In this document: positions 44,368 through 53,433 of the stretch, piece by piece | Position numbering within the stretch: position 1 is the first letter of the stretch | How the letters are laid out: each line of letters starts with the position of its first letter | Assembly: GCA_005790545.1 (NCBI GenBank) | Contig: SXUL01000037.1 | Span: 1-64,000, forward strand | Reading direction: 5' to 3' | Length of the DNA stretch: 64,000 bases | DNA from: Planctomycetia bacterium | GTDB taxonomy: Bacteria > Planctomycetota > GCA-002687715 | Translations under genes and position numbers: made by a program | Notes under the pieces: generated by a model | Database searches by the model: none | Told to the model about the DNA's origin: nothing | Seen by the model: the letters and a program-made list of their open reading frames with translations, nothing else

Positions 44368-45778
44368 CGCCACGGCGCCGCGCCGCGAGATCCAACAGGC
44401 GCACCTGCTGTTCCACGAGTTGCGGAAACTGACCGTGTCGATCCAGGATCAACTGACGCGCCGCGCGCGTCTCGACGATTCCGGCCATGCCAATGAGAAA
44501 TGCAGCCCGCGAGAGGTCCTGCGTAGCATCCAAGAGGCGGGCAATGAGCGGCAAGATGGCGTCACCGTTCGCTGACACCAGCGCAGAGACCTGTCCTGGA
44601 TGCGATATTTCGCCGTCGAAGAGCAATGCGAGGATCTCGGCGGAACAGGGTGAACCACGCGCATTGAAGCCCGCGGCAGCAGCCTGGGCATCGCCACTCC
44701 TCCGTTCTTCCAACACGGAGGTAATGCGCAGGAGGTCCTCGGTATTGCCCGCTGCGGCAAGAACCTGGACAGCCATCCAGCGGTCGCGGCGTCCGGGAGG
44801 TGCACTCACGAGCACGCGGCGCATCTCGCCCAGCACGGACTCATCACCGAGCAATGCGCTCGTCGTCGCCAGCAGGCTCTCCTCTCCGACCGGAACAGCG
44901 CAGCGCAAAGCTGCCAGCTGAGGCAGCAGGCCGCAGAGCTTGCGCGCCAGGATGCATGCCAGCGCGAAGTTGCGCTCGGGCCCCATCTCAGGCACCAAGG
45001 CCAGTTTCAGCTCGCGCTCAAACTCGGCCGCCGCATCTGACCCGAGAGCTGCAAGTGCTCGCAGTCGCACCGCCAACTCAGGTGCGGACTTGAGAGTCAG
45101 GAGCTTCTCGCGAAACCCCCCGATGGGCTGTGAAGCCAGCAAATCCAGTGCGCAGCAGCGCACGTTGGCATCAGAATCTGCCAGGCCCGCCTCGAGAATG
45201 AGGGGCAGCTCATTGCCCCCGCAGGCGGCGGCTGCGCCGAGGATGCTCAGCCGTGTTTGGGTGCCCTCGCCGGGATGTTCGCGTTCCAAGTCCCTGTAGA
45301 AACGCAGCAACGGAGCGGCGAGGGACGCATGTGCCTGGGTTGCGGCGACCTGCGGCCCCTTGGAACGCACCTCAAACTCCGGATGCAGGAAGATCTCGCG
45401 CGCAGGCCCGACGAATTCCGGTGCACGCACGAGCATGAAGATGTCTGCGAACGCGGCCGCCTCGTACTTGCTGATCCTCCAGCGCGACTCATAGGCGCTG
45501 ACAACTTTCTTGCGCACCTCTTCGTCATCGCACAGCAGTGCAATGTCGTCCTTGTGTGCGCCCAGGCTCTGCGCCGTCGCGGACGTGAGGACGTCCAGAC
45601 TCTTCTGCAATTCGGCTGCGCGCCCGGCCTGCGAAACGAATGTGTGAAACGCAGGTGTACGACCGGAGGCGACGGGAGCAGCGGGCCCCGCAACCGGGTC
45701 CGGCTCTCGCAGCATGACGACGAGCAACACTGCCGCCAGGATGCCGGCCAGCACGGCGATGATGGCTTGTGGGCGCAT
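44357..45778 (-). CDS. Membrane-anchored HEAT-like repeat protein
   Basis: A 473-residue protein with an N-terminal anchor (AIIAVLAGILAAVLLVVML, residues ~5-23) and a Pro/Ala linker. The remaining ~400 residues are helical repeats, with HEAT-type pairs such as 'DSDANVRCCALDLLASQPIGG' and 'LAVRLRALAALG'. The Trp box and Gly arm of the 27-33 kb proteins are absent, so it is a different family. It lies four bases from the next minus-strand gene and is probably cotranscribed with it. Confidence 0.62.
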   Translation of the reverse strand: MRPQAIIAVLAGILAAVLLVVMLREPDPVAGPAAPVASGRTPAFHTFVSQAGRAAELQKSLDVLTSATAQSLGAHKDDIALLCDDEEVRKKVVSAYESRWRISKYEAAAFADIFMLVRAPEFVGPAREIFLHPEFEVRSKGPQVAATQAHASLAAPLLRFYRDLEREHPGEGTQTRLSILGAAAACGGNELPLILEAGLADSDANVRCCALDLLASQPIGGFREKLLTLKSAPELAVRLRALAALGSDAAAEFERELKLALVPEMGPERNFALACILARKLCGLLPQLAALRCAVPVGEESLLATTSALLGDESVLGEMRRVLVSAPPGRRDRWMAVQVLAAAGNTEDLLRITSVLEERRSGDAQAAAAGFNARGSPCSAEILALLFDGEISHPGQVSALVSANGDAILPLIARLLDATQDLSRAAFLIGMAGIVETRAARQLILDRHGQFPQLVEQQVRLLDLAARRRGVNP

Positions 45779-45782
45779 GCAG

Positions 45783-46946
45783 TCAGTATCTCCGCGTGCC
45801 AGCGCGGCGCAATCCTTCTGCCTTGCGGAACTCGGCGCTCAAGAGATGTGTGACAAGCAGCCGGAGTTGTTGTCCTTGAGTATCAACGGGAGCCTTCTCA
45901 GCGAGCGTGCGCAACAGATCGTCGCCCTCTGCGAGTTGCAAACGCGCGATGGCGGTCAAGGTCTGCTCGCGGCAACGGGCTTCCATGCTGCGCTTGCGGA
46001 GCCACGGAAGCTCTGCCGCTCCCCCGGTTCGTCCGACAACCTCGATGCGCAATCCGAGCTCTTCATCTGTCACGCCTGCAGGAAGCTCGAAAAGTTCCGC
46101 AGGGGGATCGCCGGACCAGGCATGCATGCAGCATTCAAGCCCGGCCCTGCGCAGCAGAGGACTTGCATCCAACAGCACCATCCGGAGAAGCGAATGCCGC
46201 AACGACTCCATGGCTGCGATCTGCACGGGCAGCGCTGCGGTCGGGTTCGCGGCAGCACGCAGCCGTTGCAGAGCCAGTCCCAGCTTGTTTCTGTCGGAGG
46301 CACTGGTCACATCCTCGAGAATGCGTGCGCCAGGCCCGAGCACCTTCTTCCGCACAGCGCTGACAAGGGAATGCCTCACCTCCCGGAGATCGCGTGGAAC
46401 TTCCGCCTCTTCGATCCGCACCAAGTCATCCCAAGTGAAGGGGGGTCTCGCCTGCTGCGCAAGCGCCCGCAGGTCATGCAAGGCTGCGCGGCGAGCGAGT
46501 CCCAGGGGATTGCTCAAATTGGTGCAGGCATCCAGCTTCAGCGTTTCATCGCGCGCTGGTGAATGAGGCATGCCCGCCAGCTTCAACTGCCCGTCCATGA
46601 AGTGGATCGCCAACAACACCTGTGACGCATCGAGCGTGATCATCTCGAGCGTTGAGTGAACAAAGCCCGAAGCGCCCTCTTTGAGAAAAAGAAGCGCCGG
46701 CGTTCCCTTGGAGATGCGGGCCATGTCCGCGAGATCTCCGACACGAACGATGTCACGGTCCCCGCCCTTGAAGGCTCTCTCTACTGCGAAGCGGGACAGT
46801 TGCACGACAGCAGAGACTTGACTCACGCCCTCGAAGCGCGCGAGAACAACGACCCCCGACCGGTCGAGGAGTTCGCGCTGCAGCCAAGGGGCCACCTGCC
46901 CCGAGACGATGCCGATCAAGAACAGCAGAGCGCCGATGATGCGCAT
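45783..46946 (-). CDS. Exported HEAT-like protein of unknown function
   Basis: A 387-residue exported protein. A signal peptide covers residues 1-16 (MRIIGALLFLIGIVSG). The N-terminal ~120 residues form a beta-rich domain (VVVLARFEGVSQVSAVVQL...FLKEGASGFVHST). The rest is helical and HEAT-like, including a cysteine pair 'GLECCMHAW'. It is directly upstream of the membrane-anchored HEAT gene on the same strand. No catalytic motif is seen. Confidence 0.6.
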   Translation of the reverse strand: MRIIGALLFLIGIVSGQVAPWLQRELLDRSGVVVLARFEGVSQVSAVVQLSRFAVERAFKGGDRDIVRVGDLADMARISKGTPALLFLKEGASGFVHSTLEMITLDASQVLLAIHFMDGQLKLAGMPHSPARDETLKLDACTNLSNPLGLARRAALHDLRALAQQARPPFTWDDLVRIEEAEVPRDLREVRHSLVSAVRKKVLGPGARILEDVTSASDRNKLGLALQRLRAAANPTAALPVQIAAMESLRHSLLRMVLLDASPLLRRAGLECCMHAWSGDPPAELFELPAGVTDEELGLRIEVVGRTGGAAELPWLRKRSMEARCREQTLTAIARLQLAEGDDLLRTLAEKAPVDTQGQQLRLLVTHLLSAEFRKAEGLRRAGTRRY

Positions 46947-47001
46947 GAAACGATCATAGGCGTTGCTGCGCCCCGCGTGTCGGCGTTGCGCTCGGCAGGG
47001 T

Positions 47002-47187
47002 TCAGGATGCGGCGCGCAACCCGGAGAGCACGTTGGCTTCAGCTGCCTCGCGCTGGCGGATCTTCTCGTTGTGGATCTCGATGAAGCACTTCACTTCCTC
47101 AAGGGTTCCACTGAAGAGCCGATCGCTGCCGAGAATGACCGCGTAGATCTTCTTGCCACGGATGGATGCGACGTAGGTGATGCGCAT
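47002..47187 (-). CDS. Small conserved-looking protein (61 residues)
   Basis: The ATG at 47187 gives 'MRITYVASIRGKKIYAVILG', with a compact beta-beta-alpha pattern: two short strands, 'GSDRLFSGTLEEVKCFIEIHNEKI' as strand plus helix, and a charged tail. A longer in-frame reading upstream has an atypical composition, so I chose the short form. I know no family. The region between 47188 and 47428 shows no other gene. Confidence 0.5.
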   Translation of the reverse strand: MRITYVASIRGKKIYAVILGSDRLFSGTLEEVKCFIEIHNEKIRQREAAEANVLSGLRAAS

Positions 47188-47428
47188 GGGTTCTCTGCAC
47201 GACACATGGTCGGTGCATGCAGATCCAAGCAAAGGTCGTGCCTCGGGCACCGGACCATTACCGCTTCTGCTGCAAGCCGCGTCCGAACAAGCACTTGCGT
47301 CAACGCTGCCAAGTCGGAAGCTCACAACGCGACCCTGCAACGTGGCCGTTCAGGTCCAAACGATGCCTCTGGTGTGCACCATTCGGTGCAAGGCGTGGCT
47401 ACCCGGTCTCACGGTCCGTGGCAGAACT

Positions 47429-47914
47429 TTACGTTCGCAGCGCTGACAGGAGCCCCTCGAGCAGACCCTCTGCAGCACTGAGCTCGAACGTGAAGCGGAG
47501 TCTTCGTCCTGTGTCCCCGACGGGAACAAGAGACACCCTCACTAGAGCCCGCTCCTGCAGTGCGCCGAGTACACCCGGCCATTCCACCACTGTGATGGCC
47601 TCGTGGTCATCGAGGGACTCGATGATTCCTTGGCGGTGCATGCTGGACTCATCTTCGATGCGGTACAGGTCGAGGTGATTCAGCGGCAAGCGCCCGCCCT
47701 CATAACGGTGGTGCAGTGCAAAGGTGGGTGAGGCGACCTCGCGCGGATCGGGATGTCCCAGACCCGCCAGAAACCCACGGGTGAAAGTGGTCTTGCCAGC
47801 GCCCATGCAGCCATCCAACAGCACGAGGCTGCCAGCGGGAAGTCTTGCGGCCAGAGCGCCTGCCAATGCCCGGGTCGTTTCGACGCTGTCACTCCAGAAC
47901 TCAGCGATGCACAT
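47429..47914 (-). CDS. tsaE: tRNA threonylcarbamoyladenosine biosynthesis protein TsaE
   Basis: A 161-residue ATPase working with TsaB and TsaD to make t6A37 in tRNAs. The P-loop GCMGAGKT is at residues 35-42. ASPTFALHHRY and LNHLDLYRI are the TsaE-specific blocks, and VEWPGVL matches the 'i.i.EW.e' segment. The start ATG at 47914 overlaps the end of thiL by 14 bases. A start ten codons upstream is possible. It closes the long minus-strand unit that begins with the fatty-acid genes. Confidence 0.88.
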   Translation of the reverse strand: MCIAEFWSDSVETTRALAGALAARLPAGSLVLLDGCMGAGKTTFTRGFLAGLGHPDPREVASPTFALHHRYEGGRLPLNHLDLYRIEDESSMHRQGIIESLDDHEAITVVEWPGVLGALQERALVRVSLVPVGDTGRRLRFTFELSAAEGLLEGLLSALRT

Positions 47915-48788
47915 GTCCGGTGCTCCCCGGCCACCATGCGGCACCAGCGCGCAGGATGCGCTGCCCTGTCGTCGTTACGGATCCAATGCGCGTCAGCGGG
48001 ATCGTCCTGGACCATGCCCCTTCCAGGTGGGCCCAACGCTCCGCCGGCAGTGCAACGATCAACTCGAAATCCTCGCCATCACTCAGGGCACGTTCGAGAG
48101 GATCTCCCGGGAGGGCCACGGCGTCAGCATGCACAGGAATGAGCGCTGCATCCAACTCGAAGCCGCAGTGGCTGGCGTCGACCAAACGCTGCAAGTCCAG
48201 CAAGAGTCCGTCACTCACATCCATCATCGCGCTCGGTGGGCCGAGTTGCACAAGTTCCCGAGCGGCTGCGAGGCGTGGTGCGATGGCAAGGTGGCGTCCT
48301 TGCCCGGAACCGCCCAACGCTCCCGTCACGGCGAGAACATCGCCGGGCCTGGCACCATCGCGACGAATGACGCGCTCCCCCATCGGACGTCCGAGGAGTG
48401 TCACGTTCACCACGATGCCGCCCTCGTGCGTTGTCGTGTCTCCGCCCACGATGTCGGCCCCGGTCTTCTCGAGTTCCTGCCGGCAACCGCGCATGATTTT
48501 CTGCGGCAACGCATCGGGACACGCACGCGGGAGAATCAACGCCACCAGCGCACCCAGAGGTTCAGCACCCATGGCAGCCAGATCCGAGAGATTGCGCGCC
48601 ACGGCTTTCCTGCCGATCAGCACCGGATCCGTTCCGCTCACAAAGTGTGTCCCTTCGGCCACGCTGTCGGTGCATACCACTGTCACGGGGCCACAGCACA
48701 AGGCTGCAGCATCGTCGCCGATGCCGAGCATGCCGGGTTTGTCTGGCCATTCACTCCGCAGCCAGCGATGGAACGCGAGCTCATCCAT
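47901..48788 (-). CDS. thiL: Thiamine-monophosphate kinase
   Basis: A 295-residue kinase of the AIR-synthase/PurM superfamily, converting thiamine phosphate to thiamine diphosphate with ATP. It has GIGDDAAAL, the substrate loop DSVAEGTHF, NLSDLAAMGAEP and the metal/nucleotide-binding VGGDTT. The C-terminal MMDVSDGLLLDL and SDGEDFELI complete the family order. The start ATG 48788 overlaps thiE by eight bases. Together with thiE it gives the last two steps of thiamine diphosphate synthesis. Confidence 0.92.
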   Translation of the reverse strand: MDELAFHRWLRSEWPDKPGMLGIGDDAAALCCGPVTVVCTDSVAEGTHFVSGTDPVLIGRKAVARNLSDLAAMGAEPLGALVALILPRACPDALPQKIMRGCRQELEKTGADIVGGDTTTHEGGIVVNVTLLGRPMGERVIRRDGARPGDVLAVTGALGGSGQGRHLAIAPRLAAARELVQLGPPSAMMDVSDGLLLDLQRLVDASHCGFELDAALIPVHADAVALPGDPLERALSDGEDFELIVALPAERWAHLEGAWSRTIPLTRIGSVTTTGQRILRAGAAWWPGSTGHVHR

Positions 48789-49365
48789 GTGGCTGGCGGC
48801 GGCTCACATCCTGAAAGGCTCGAATCGCAGCGAGGCCCGCGGCGCCGGTCGCGAGCACATCCGGCAGGTCCGGGAGCTCCAGGCCACCGATGGCAATCAC
48901 CGGCACCGGACGCGCCATGCAAACAGCGTCGCGCAACACGTCGTACCCGCGCCCCCGTTGCAGCCCGTGTGACTTCATCGTGTCGTGCACCGGCCCGAAA
49001 ACGATCCAGTCGCTCTGCAGCGAGGCCAGCTCCCGGATGCTCTCGGGACTGTGCGCAGAGCCGCCCACGAGCAGCCCTTTCTCGCGCGCGTCCAGCGCGA
49101 ATGATGCGCGCAGATCGTCGTCCCGTAGTTGCACACCATCCGCCCCCGCGGCGGCCGCATCCGCCGGGTCAAGAGATACGACGATCGGCAGTGACACTTC
49201 GCGCCGCATGCGCTGCAGGAGATCGCGCAGTCCTTCCACATCGAGCGTGCGGTCTCGCAACCAGATGAGGTCCACGGCATGCAGGCGGCAGCGCAGACCG
49301 AGATCTCTCGCGACGTTGCGCGCGTCGCCAACGAGCATGCGTTCCATGGCAACGGGTCTCTTCAC
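48781..49365 (-). CDS. thiE: Thiamine phosphate synthase (ThiE/TenI family)
   Basis: A 194-residue TIM-barrel protein. Visible motifs are 'GADGVQLRDDDL' (phosphate and pyrimidine side), 'GGSAHSPESI', 'YDWIVFGPV'-like 'SDWIVFGPVHDT', and 'VIAIGGLEL'. ThiE joins hydroxymethylpyrimidine diphosphate with thiazole phosphate. TenI-like relatives that only isomerise the thiazole cannot be excluded, since the protein is short and the KxR motif typical of ThiE is not obvious. The GTG start at 49365 overlaps the ddl stop; an internal ATG seven codons on is an alternative. Confidence 0.75.
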   Translation of the reverse strand: MKRPVAMERMLVGDARNVARDLGLRCRLHAVDLIWLRDRTLDVEGLRDLLQRMRREVSLPIVVSLDPADAAAAGADGVQLRDDDLRASFALDAREKGLLVGGSAHSPESIRELASLQSDWIVFGPVHDTMKSHGLQRGRGYDVLRDAVCMARPVPVIAIGGLELPDLPDVLATGAAGLAAIRAFQDVSRRQPHG

Positions 49366-50417
49366 GCGCTTCTCCTCTCATGCTGTCTGAAGGCATCAGC
49401 AACAAGAATGTCCATCAGCGCGGCCATGTCGATGCCCGCCACGCGCGCTGACTTCGGAGCAAGGGACTGTTCGGTCATCCCGGGCAGCGTGTTGAGCTCG
49501 ATGACCTGCAGTGAGCCGTCAGCCGCTTCGAGGATGTCCGTGCGGGTGAGGCCCGTTGCGCCCACCGCGCGATGTGTGAGCACAGCCAGACGCATGAGTT
49601 CCACTTGCACGTTGTCCGCAACAGGAGCAGGGCAGAGTTCCTCGGCTCCTCCGGGTGTGTACTTGCTCTTCAGATCGAAGAAGTCCGCCAGTTTCGGGAT
49701 GATCGCGATGGTGGGCAACGCGCGGCAGCTTTCGCCACTGCCGAGCACCGGAACGCTGAACTCCCGGCCCGAGAGGAATCCCTCAGCCAGCACATCAGTT
49801 CCGCTTCCGAGATCCGCGAGTGCTCGTGCAGCTTCCGCCATTGTGCGCGCAATATGGACGCCCACCGAACTGCCGAGGCCCGGGGCCTTCAGCACCATGG
49901 GCCAACCGAGGACGCTCCCCAGTCGCTCGATCGTCGCGCTCGTCTGCCGCGAGCCGGCAGGCACGACGTGCCATGGTGGTGTGGGAATGCCCTCGGCCAC
50001 GAGGATGCGCTTGGTGAGGATCTTGTCCATGGCCAGAGCGCTGGCGAGAACCCCGCAGCCGGTGTACGCGAATCCATGCTGCTGCAGGAACCCCTGCATG
50101 CTCCCGTCCTCGCCAGAACGACCGTGGAGTCCCAACACGACGCAAGCAACGCCTTGCCGCTGCCAGCGCAACATGGCTTCAGCCGCATTCCCGCTCCAGG
50201 CGGAGCCCGCGAAACCGGTTTCGACGTGCTCTGGGCGCGCGCTCTCTTCTGGAAGAACGTGCCACGATCCATCGCAGGCGATGATGCACTCGTCCACCCT
50301 CTGCCCGGACGCTTCCAACGCGCGGCGCATGCAGGCTGCACTGCGCAACGAAATGTCGTGCTCGGACCGGTGGCCGCCGCTCAAGAGTCCGAGCGCTCGG
50401 GATGATGACCGCGACAT
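49362..50417 (-). CDS. ddl: D-alanine-D-alanine ligase
   Basis: A 351-residue ATP-grasp enzyme making the D-Ala-D-Ala dipeptide of peptidoglycan. Visible elements are GLHGRSGEDG (D-Ala binding), the 'YTGCGVLASALAMDK' block, KAPGLGSSVGV (ATP phosphate loop), FLSGREFSVPVLG and the metal site VIELNTLPGMTEQS. The start ATG 50417 (MSRSSSRAL) is chosen because upstream sequence is unlike a coding region. The stop overlaps thiE. It confirms that the cell makes peptidoglycan. Confidence 0.9.
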   Translation of the reverse strand: MSRSSSRALGLLSGGHRSEHDISLRSAACMRRALEASGQRVDECIIACDGSWHVLPEESARPEHVETGFAGSAWSGNAAEAMLRWQRQGVACVVLGLHGRSGEDGSMQGFLQQHGFAYTGCGVLASALAMDKILTKRILVAEGIPTPPWHVVPAGSRQTSATIERLGSVLGWPMVLKAPGLGSSVGVHIARTMAEAARALADLGSGTDVLAEGFLSGREFSVPVLGSGESCRALPTIAIIPKLADFFDLKSKYTPGGAEELCPAPVADNVQVELMRLAVLTHRAVGATGLTRTDILEAADGSLQVIELNTLPGMTEQSLAPKSARVAGIDMAALMDILVADAFRQHERRSA

Positions 50418-50445
50418 GATGGCTCCCCTGAGGGAGTCTAGCGTT

Positions 50446-51813
50446 TCAGAGAACCACGTCGCCTGTGGGCAACCCGCGTCCCTTGAACGCGGCGAGATCT
50501 TCCGGCCCCAACGCCGTGAGCGGGGAGATTTCGACGGACCCCACAGCACCGGCTGCATCACGCGGGAGAGGCACGCCAGCCGCGTCCAGCCAGCGCAGCC
50601 ACTGAGCCATCTGGTCCCGGCGACAAGATTCCGGGGAATCCTCGCCAGCCCGGTTCTTGATGGGTGAGAACTCGTCCTCGCGCCGGACCACCACCAGCAG
50701 CGGATGGGCCGCAGTGCGCATCGCATCAAAGATGAATGTCTCGAACTTGATGCCCGGGCGCAGGTGCACCGCACCATCGGGCCCCATGGAGGGAATGTCC
50801 TTGCGGGCCAGATGGAGCGGCAGACGTTCCTGACCACTCACGATTCTCTTGACGAAGGAGAGCTCGATGGCATGGATGGCGATGTTGCCTGCTCCGAACC
50901 GGAGCGTTCCATCCTCGTTCCTGGCCTCACGGACCACAGCAGGCAGGTCGGAGTATTCGATCACGCCAGGGACACCATTCACGCGCCCCAGCACGCCGAC
51001 TTTTTCATCCGGTCCGCGCTTGAGCACGGCCTTGGATGAGAACTCGCTTCCCCGCAAGGCATGCATTCCGATGAACCACGGGTCGCACACATCCACGAGG
51101 GGGTTGTCGACCTGGAAGTAGAAGAGTGTCTTGATGCCGGCGCGTTCCAATGCACCCAGGAGTCCGGAAACCTGCAACGCACGCAGCGTGCCTCCGTGGC
51201 CATCAGGACTGCGGAACAGCGCTGTAGGCGACTTCAACAGAAGCGCACCATCGGCATCCACGGCTGGCAGCGTGCCTTGCACAAAGAAATGGACGCACGC
51301 GGGATCGAGCCCGAAGCAACCGTGCTCGGCGAAATGAGCGCGGGTCTCGGCGTCGTTGTCCGGGCCGGTCATGACACAAAGCGGGATCGAACGACCGGCA
51401 TCGCGACTCCGGCGCAAGACCTTCCGCGCGAGAATGCTGAAGAGGGATGCGCCGGTGACCGGGCCCGCAGGGAACTTCCCCTTCGGGCCGGAGAGGCCGA
51501 GACGCGTCCCCTGACCACCAGCCACGATGAGTGCCGCCACCTCGCCACGTGCGAGCATTGCTCGCCCCAGTGTGAGCGCCTCGGCGTCCCGTTCCACGTT
51601 CTCGCCGCGACGGAGCACCTCCATCTGTTCGAAGCGGGTCTCCGCTGCGTTGGGCGCAGTCTTCAACGCGGCGCGGAGTTCCGACAACTCCGCAACAGAC
51701 AAAGTGGACAAGTCGGATTCCAAGGCCTGACGCTCGGCTGGAGAGAGCATTGCGAGGTGCTTCTCCAGTGCTCCCTGTCCAGCAGCGCGCAGCAGTTCCT
51801 CGGCGGAGGTCAT
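50446..51813 (-). CDS. UAP1-like UTP-sugar-1-phosphate uridylyltransferase
   Basis: A 455-residue nucleotidyltransferase of the UDPGP family. It has the nucleotide loop LIVAGGQGTRLG (residues 95-106), KGKFPAGP, the UDP-contacting 'DGHGGTLRAL', 'YFQVDNPLVDVCDPWFIG' and 'EYSDL'. This arrangement is that of eukaryotic UDP-N-acetylhexosamine pyrophosphorylase (UAP1/AGX), not of the bacterial GlmU or GalU. It would give UDP-GlcNAc, UDP-GalNAc or UDP-glucose for the envelope. The start ATG 51813 lies four bases after the fabF stop. Such UAP1-like genes occur in Planctomycetota. Confidence 0.8.
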   Translation of the reverse strand: MTSAEELLRAAGQGALEKHLAMLSPAERQALESDLSTLSVAELSELRAALKTAPNAAETRFEQMEVLRRGENVERDAEALTLGRAMLARGEVAALIVAGGQGTRLGLSGPKGKFPAGPVTGASLFSILARKVLRRSRDAGRSIPLCVMTGPDNDAETRAHFAEHGCFGLDPACVHFFVQGTLPAVDADGALLLKSPTALFRSPDGHGGTLRALQVSGLLGALERAGIKTLFYFQVDNPLVDVCDPWFIGMHALRGSEFSSKAVLKRGPDEKVGVLGRVNGVPGVIEYSDLPAVVREARNEDGTLRFGAGNIAIHAIELSFVKRIVSGQERLPLHLARKDIPSMGPDGAVHLRPGIKFETFIFDAMRTAAHPLLVVVRREDEFSPIKNRAGEDSPESCRRDQMAQWLRWLDAAGVPLPRDAAGAVGSVEISPLTALGPEDLAAFKGRGLPTGDVVL

Positions 51814-51817
51814 GGGA

Positions 51818-53056
51818 TCAGAGCGAGCGGAAGGCAAGCGTGCAATTGTGTCCGCCGAAGCCGAGGCTGTTCGACAGCGCACCGCGCAGACGCTTCTCGC
51901 GTGTCCCCTCGGGCACGTAGTCGAGAGTGCAACCCTCACCAGGGACCTCATGATTCAAGGTGCGGTGCACGACGCCGTGATGGAGCGAGAGCGCCGTTAC
52001 GACAGCCTCGACTGCGCCAGACGCGCCCAGCAAATGTCCGAGCATGGACTTGGTGCTGTTCACCCAGAGACGCGGCGCTTCCTCACCAAACACAGCGCGT
52101 ACCGCGGCGCTTTCGTTGGGATCGTTGATGGGCGTGCTGGTGCCGTGAGCGTTGATGTAATCCACGTCCGACGTGTTGAGCTTTGCATCCGCGAGCGCGA
52201 GACGCATGGAGCGCTGCGCACCCTCAGCATTCTCCGCGGGCGCCGTGATGTGGTGGGCATCCGCGGTGGCCCCGAAGCCGGCGAACTCGCAGTAGATCTT
52301 GGCGCCGCGCGCACGTGCGTGCTCGAGCGTTTCCAGCACGAGAAAGCCGGCGCCTTCACCCATCACGAATCCGTCGCGATCCTTGTCGAAGGGACGCGAA
52401 GCGCGCTGCGGATCATCATTCCGCGTGCTCATGGCCCGCAAGGCGCAGAAGCCTCCGATGCCAAGCGGGACAACGGTGGCCTCGGAACCACCACTCAAGA
52501 TGATGTCTGCTTCACCGGAGCGCAGGGTGCGGAGTGCCGTTCCCAGACCATGCGACGCGGATGCGCAGGCCGAAGCCGTGACCCAGTTGGGCCCCTTCAG
52601 GCCGAGCTCGATGCTGATCTCGCCACTCAAGGCGTTCATCATGAGCTTGGGGATGAAGAAAGGACTCATCCGCGACGGACCGCGCGACATGAGCACTTCC
52701 TTCTGCTCCTCCATCGTGCCAAGGCCGCCGATGCCTGAACCTGCGATCACACCGACGCGGGAGGCATCGAGGGTGTTCACGTCCAGCCCGGAGTCCTTCC
52801 AAGCCTGCAGGCCGGCGAACAAACCGAGCTGGCTGAAGCGATCGAGCTTCTTCGCGCGTTGCGGGCCAAGGGTGGCTGCTGCGTCGAAACCCTTCACTTC
52901 GCCTGCGATCCGCGTGGCGAAAGCGCTGGCGTCGAAGAGCGTGATGGCCCCCACCCCGGAACTGCCAGCCAGCAGCCCGTTCCAGGTGTCCTCGCAGGTG
53001 AGACCCAGCGGTGACACCAAACCGACTCCGGTCACGACGATCGTGCGCTCAGCCAT
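51818..53056 (-). CDS. fabF: 3-oxoacyl-ACP synthase II
   Basis: A 412-residue condensing enzyme that elongates acyl-ACP with malonyl-ACP. The nucleophile Cys is in TASACASASHG (about residue 163). The two active-site His are in NAHGTST (~303) and KSMLGHLLGASG (~340). The start 'MAERTIVVTGVGLVSPLG' is standard. It follows acpP by 39 bases in the minus-strand fab group. Confidence 0.93.
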   Translation of the reverse strand: MAERTIVVTGVGLVSPLGLTCEDTWNGLLAGSSGVGAITLFDASAFATRIAGEVKGFDAAATLGPQRAKKLDRFSQLGLFAGLQAWKDSGLDVNTLDASRVGVIAGSGIGGLGTMEEQKEVLMSRGPSRMSPFFIPKLMMNALSGEISIELGLKGPNWVTASACASASHGLGTALRTLRSGEADIILSGGSEATVVPLGIGGFCALRAMSTRNDDPQRASRPFDKDRDGFVMGEGAGFLVLETLEHARARGAKIYCEFAGFGATADAHHITAPAENAEGAQRSMRLALADAKLNTSDVDYINAHGTSTPINDPNESAAVRAVFGEEAPRLWVNSTKSMLGHLLGASGAVEAVVTALSLHHGVVHRTLNHEVPGEGCTLDYVPEGTREKRLRGALSNSLGFGGHNCTLAFRSL

Positions 53057-53095
53057 GCTCGGTACCCGGCCGCGCGCTGGCGGCCGCGGGGCGCA

Positions 53096-53332
53096 TCACT
53101 TGCCGCCCTTCTCCTTGATGTAGTTGACGGCTGCACCAACGGTCTGGATCTTCTCGGAATCTTCCGTGGGGATGGTGACACTGAACGCTTCTTCAAGCGC
53201 CATGACCAACTCAACGGTATCCAGTGAATCCGCTCCCAAGTCGTTCACGAAGGAGGAGTTCAACTTCACGTTCTCCTTCTTCTGGGAGAGCGTCTTGCAG
53301 ACGATGTCGATCACCTTGTCTTCGAGGCTCAT
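53096..53332 (-). CDS. acpP: Acyl carrier protein
   Basis: A 78-residue acidic four-helix protein. The phosphopantetheine attachment site is Ser36 in [10 protein letters not shown]. The start ATG at 53332 ([11 protein letters not shown]) gives the normal length; a longer reading of ten residues upstream is not ACP-like. It carries growing acyl chains for the Fab enzymes on both sides of it. Confidence 0.95.
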   Translation of the reverse strand: MSLEDKVIDIVCKTLSQKKENVKLNSSFVNDLGADSLDTVELVMALEEAFSVTIPTEDSEKIQTVGAAVNYIKEKGGK

Positions 53333-53433
53333 GCTTGTTCTCCCCTGCTCCCGCCGTCGCAAATCGCAACGGCGATTCCAGCTTGGGCGTCCGGCGTCAT
53401 ATCATGCGGGCTTGCGCGGATCAATCACGGGCC

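Noticed and set aside
49366-50445. TPP riboswitch upstream of thiE/thiL
   Set aside because: The genes overlap ddl; there is no leader in which a riboswitch could fit.
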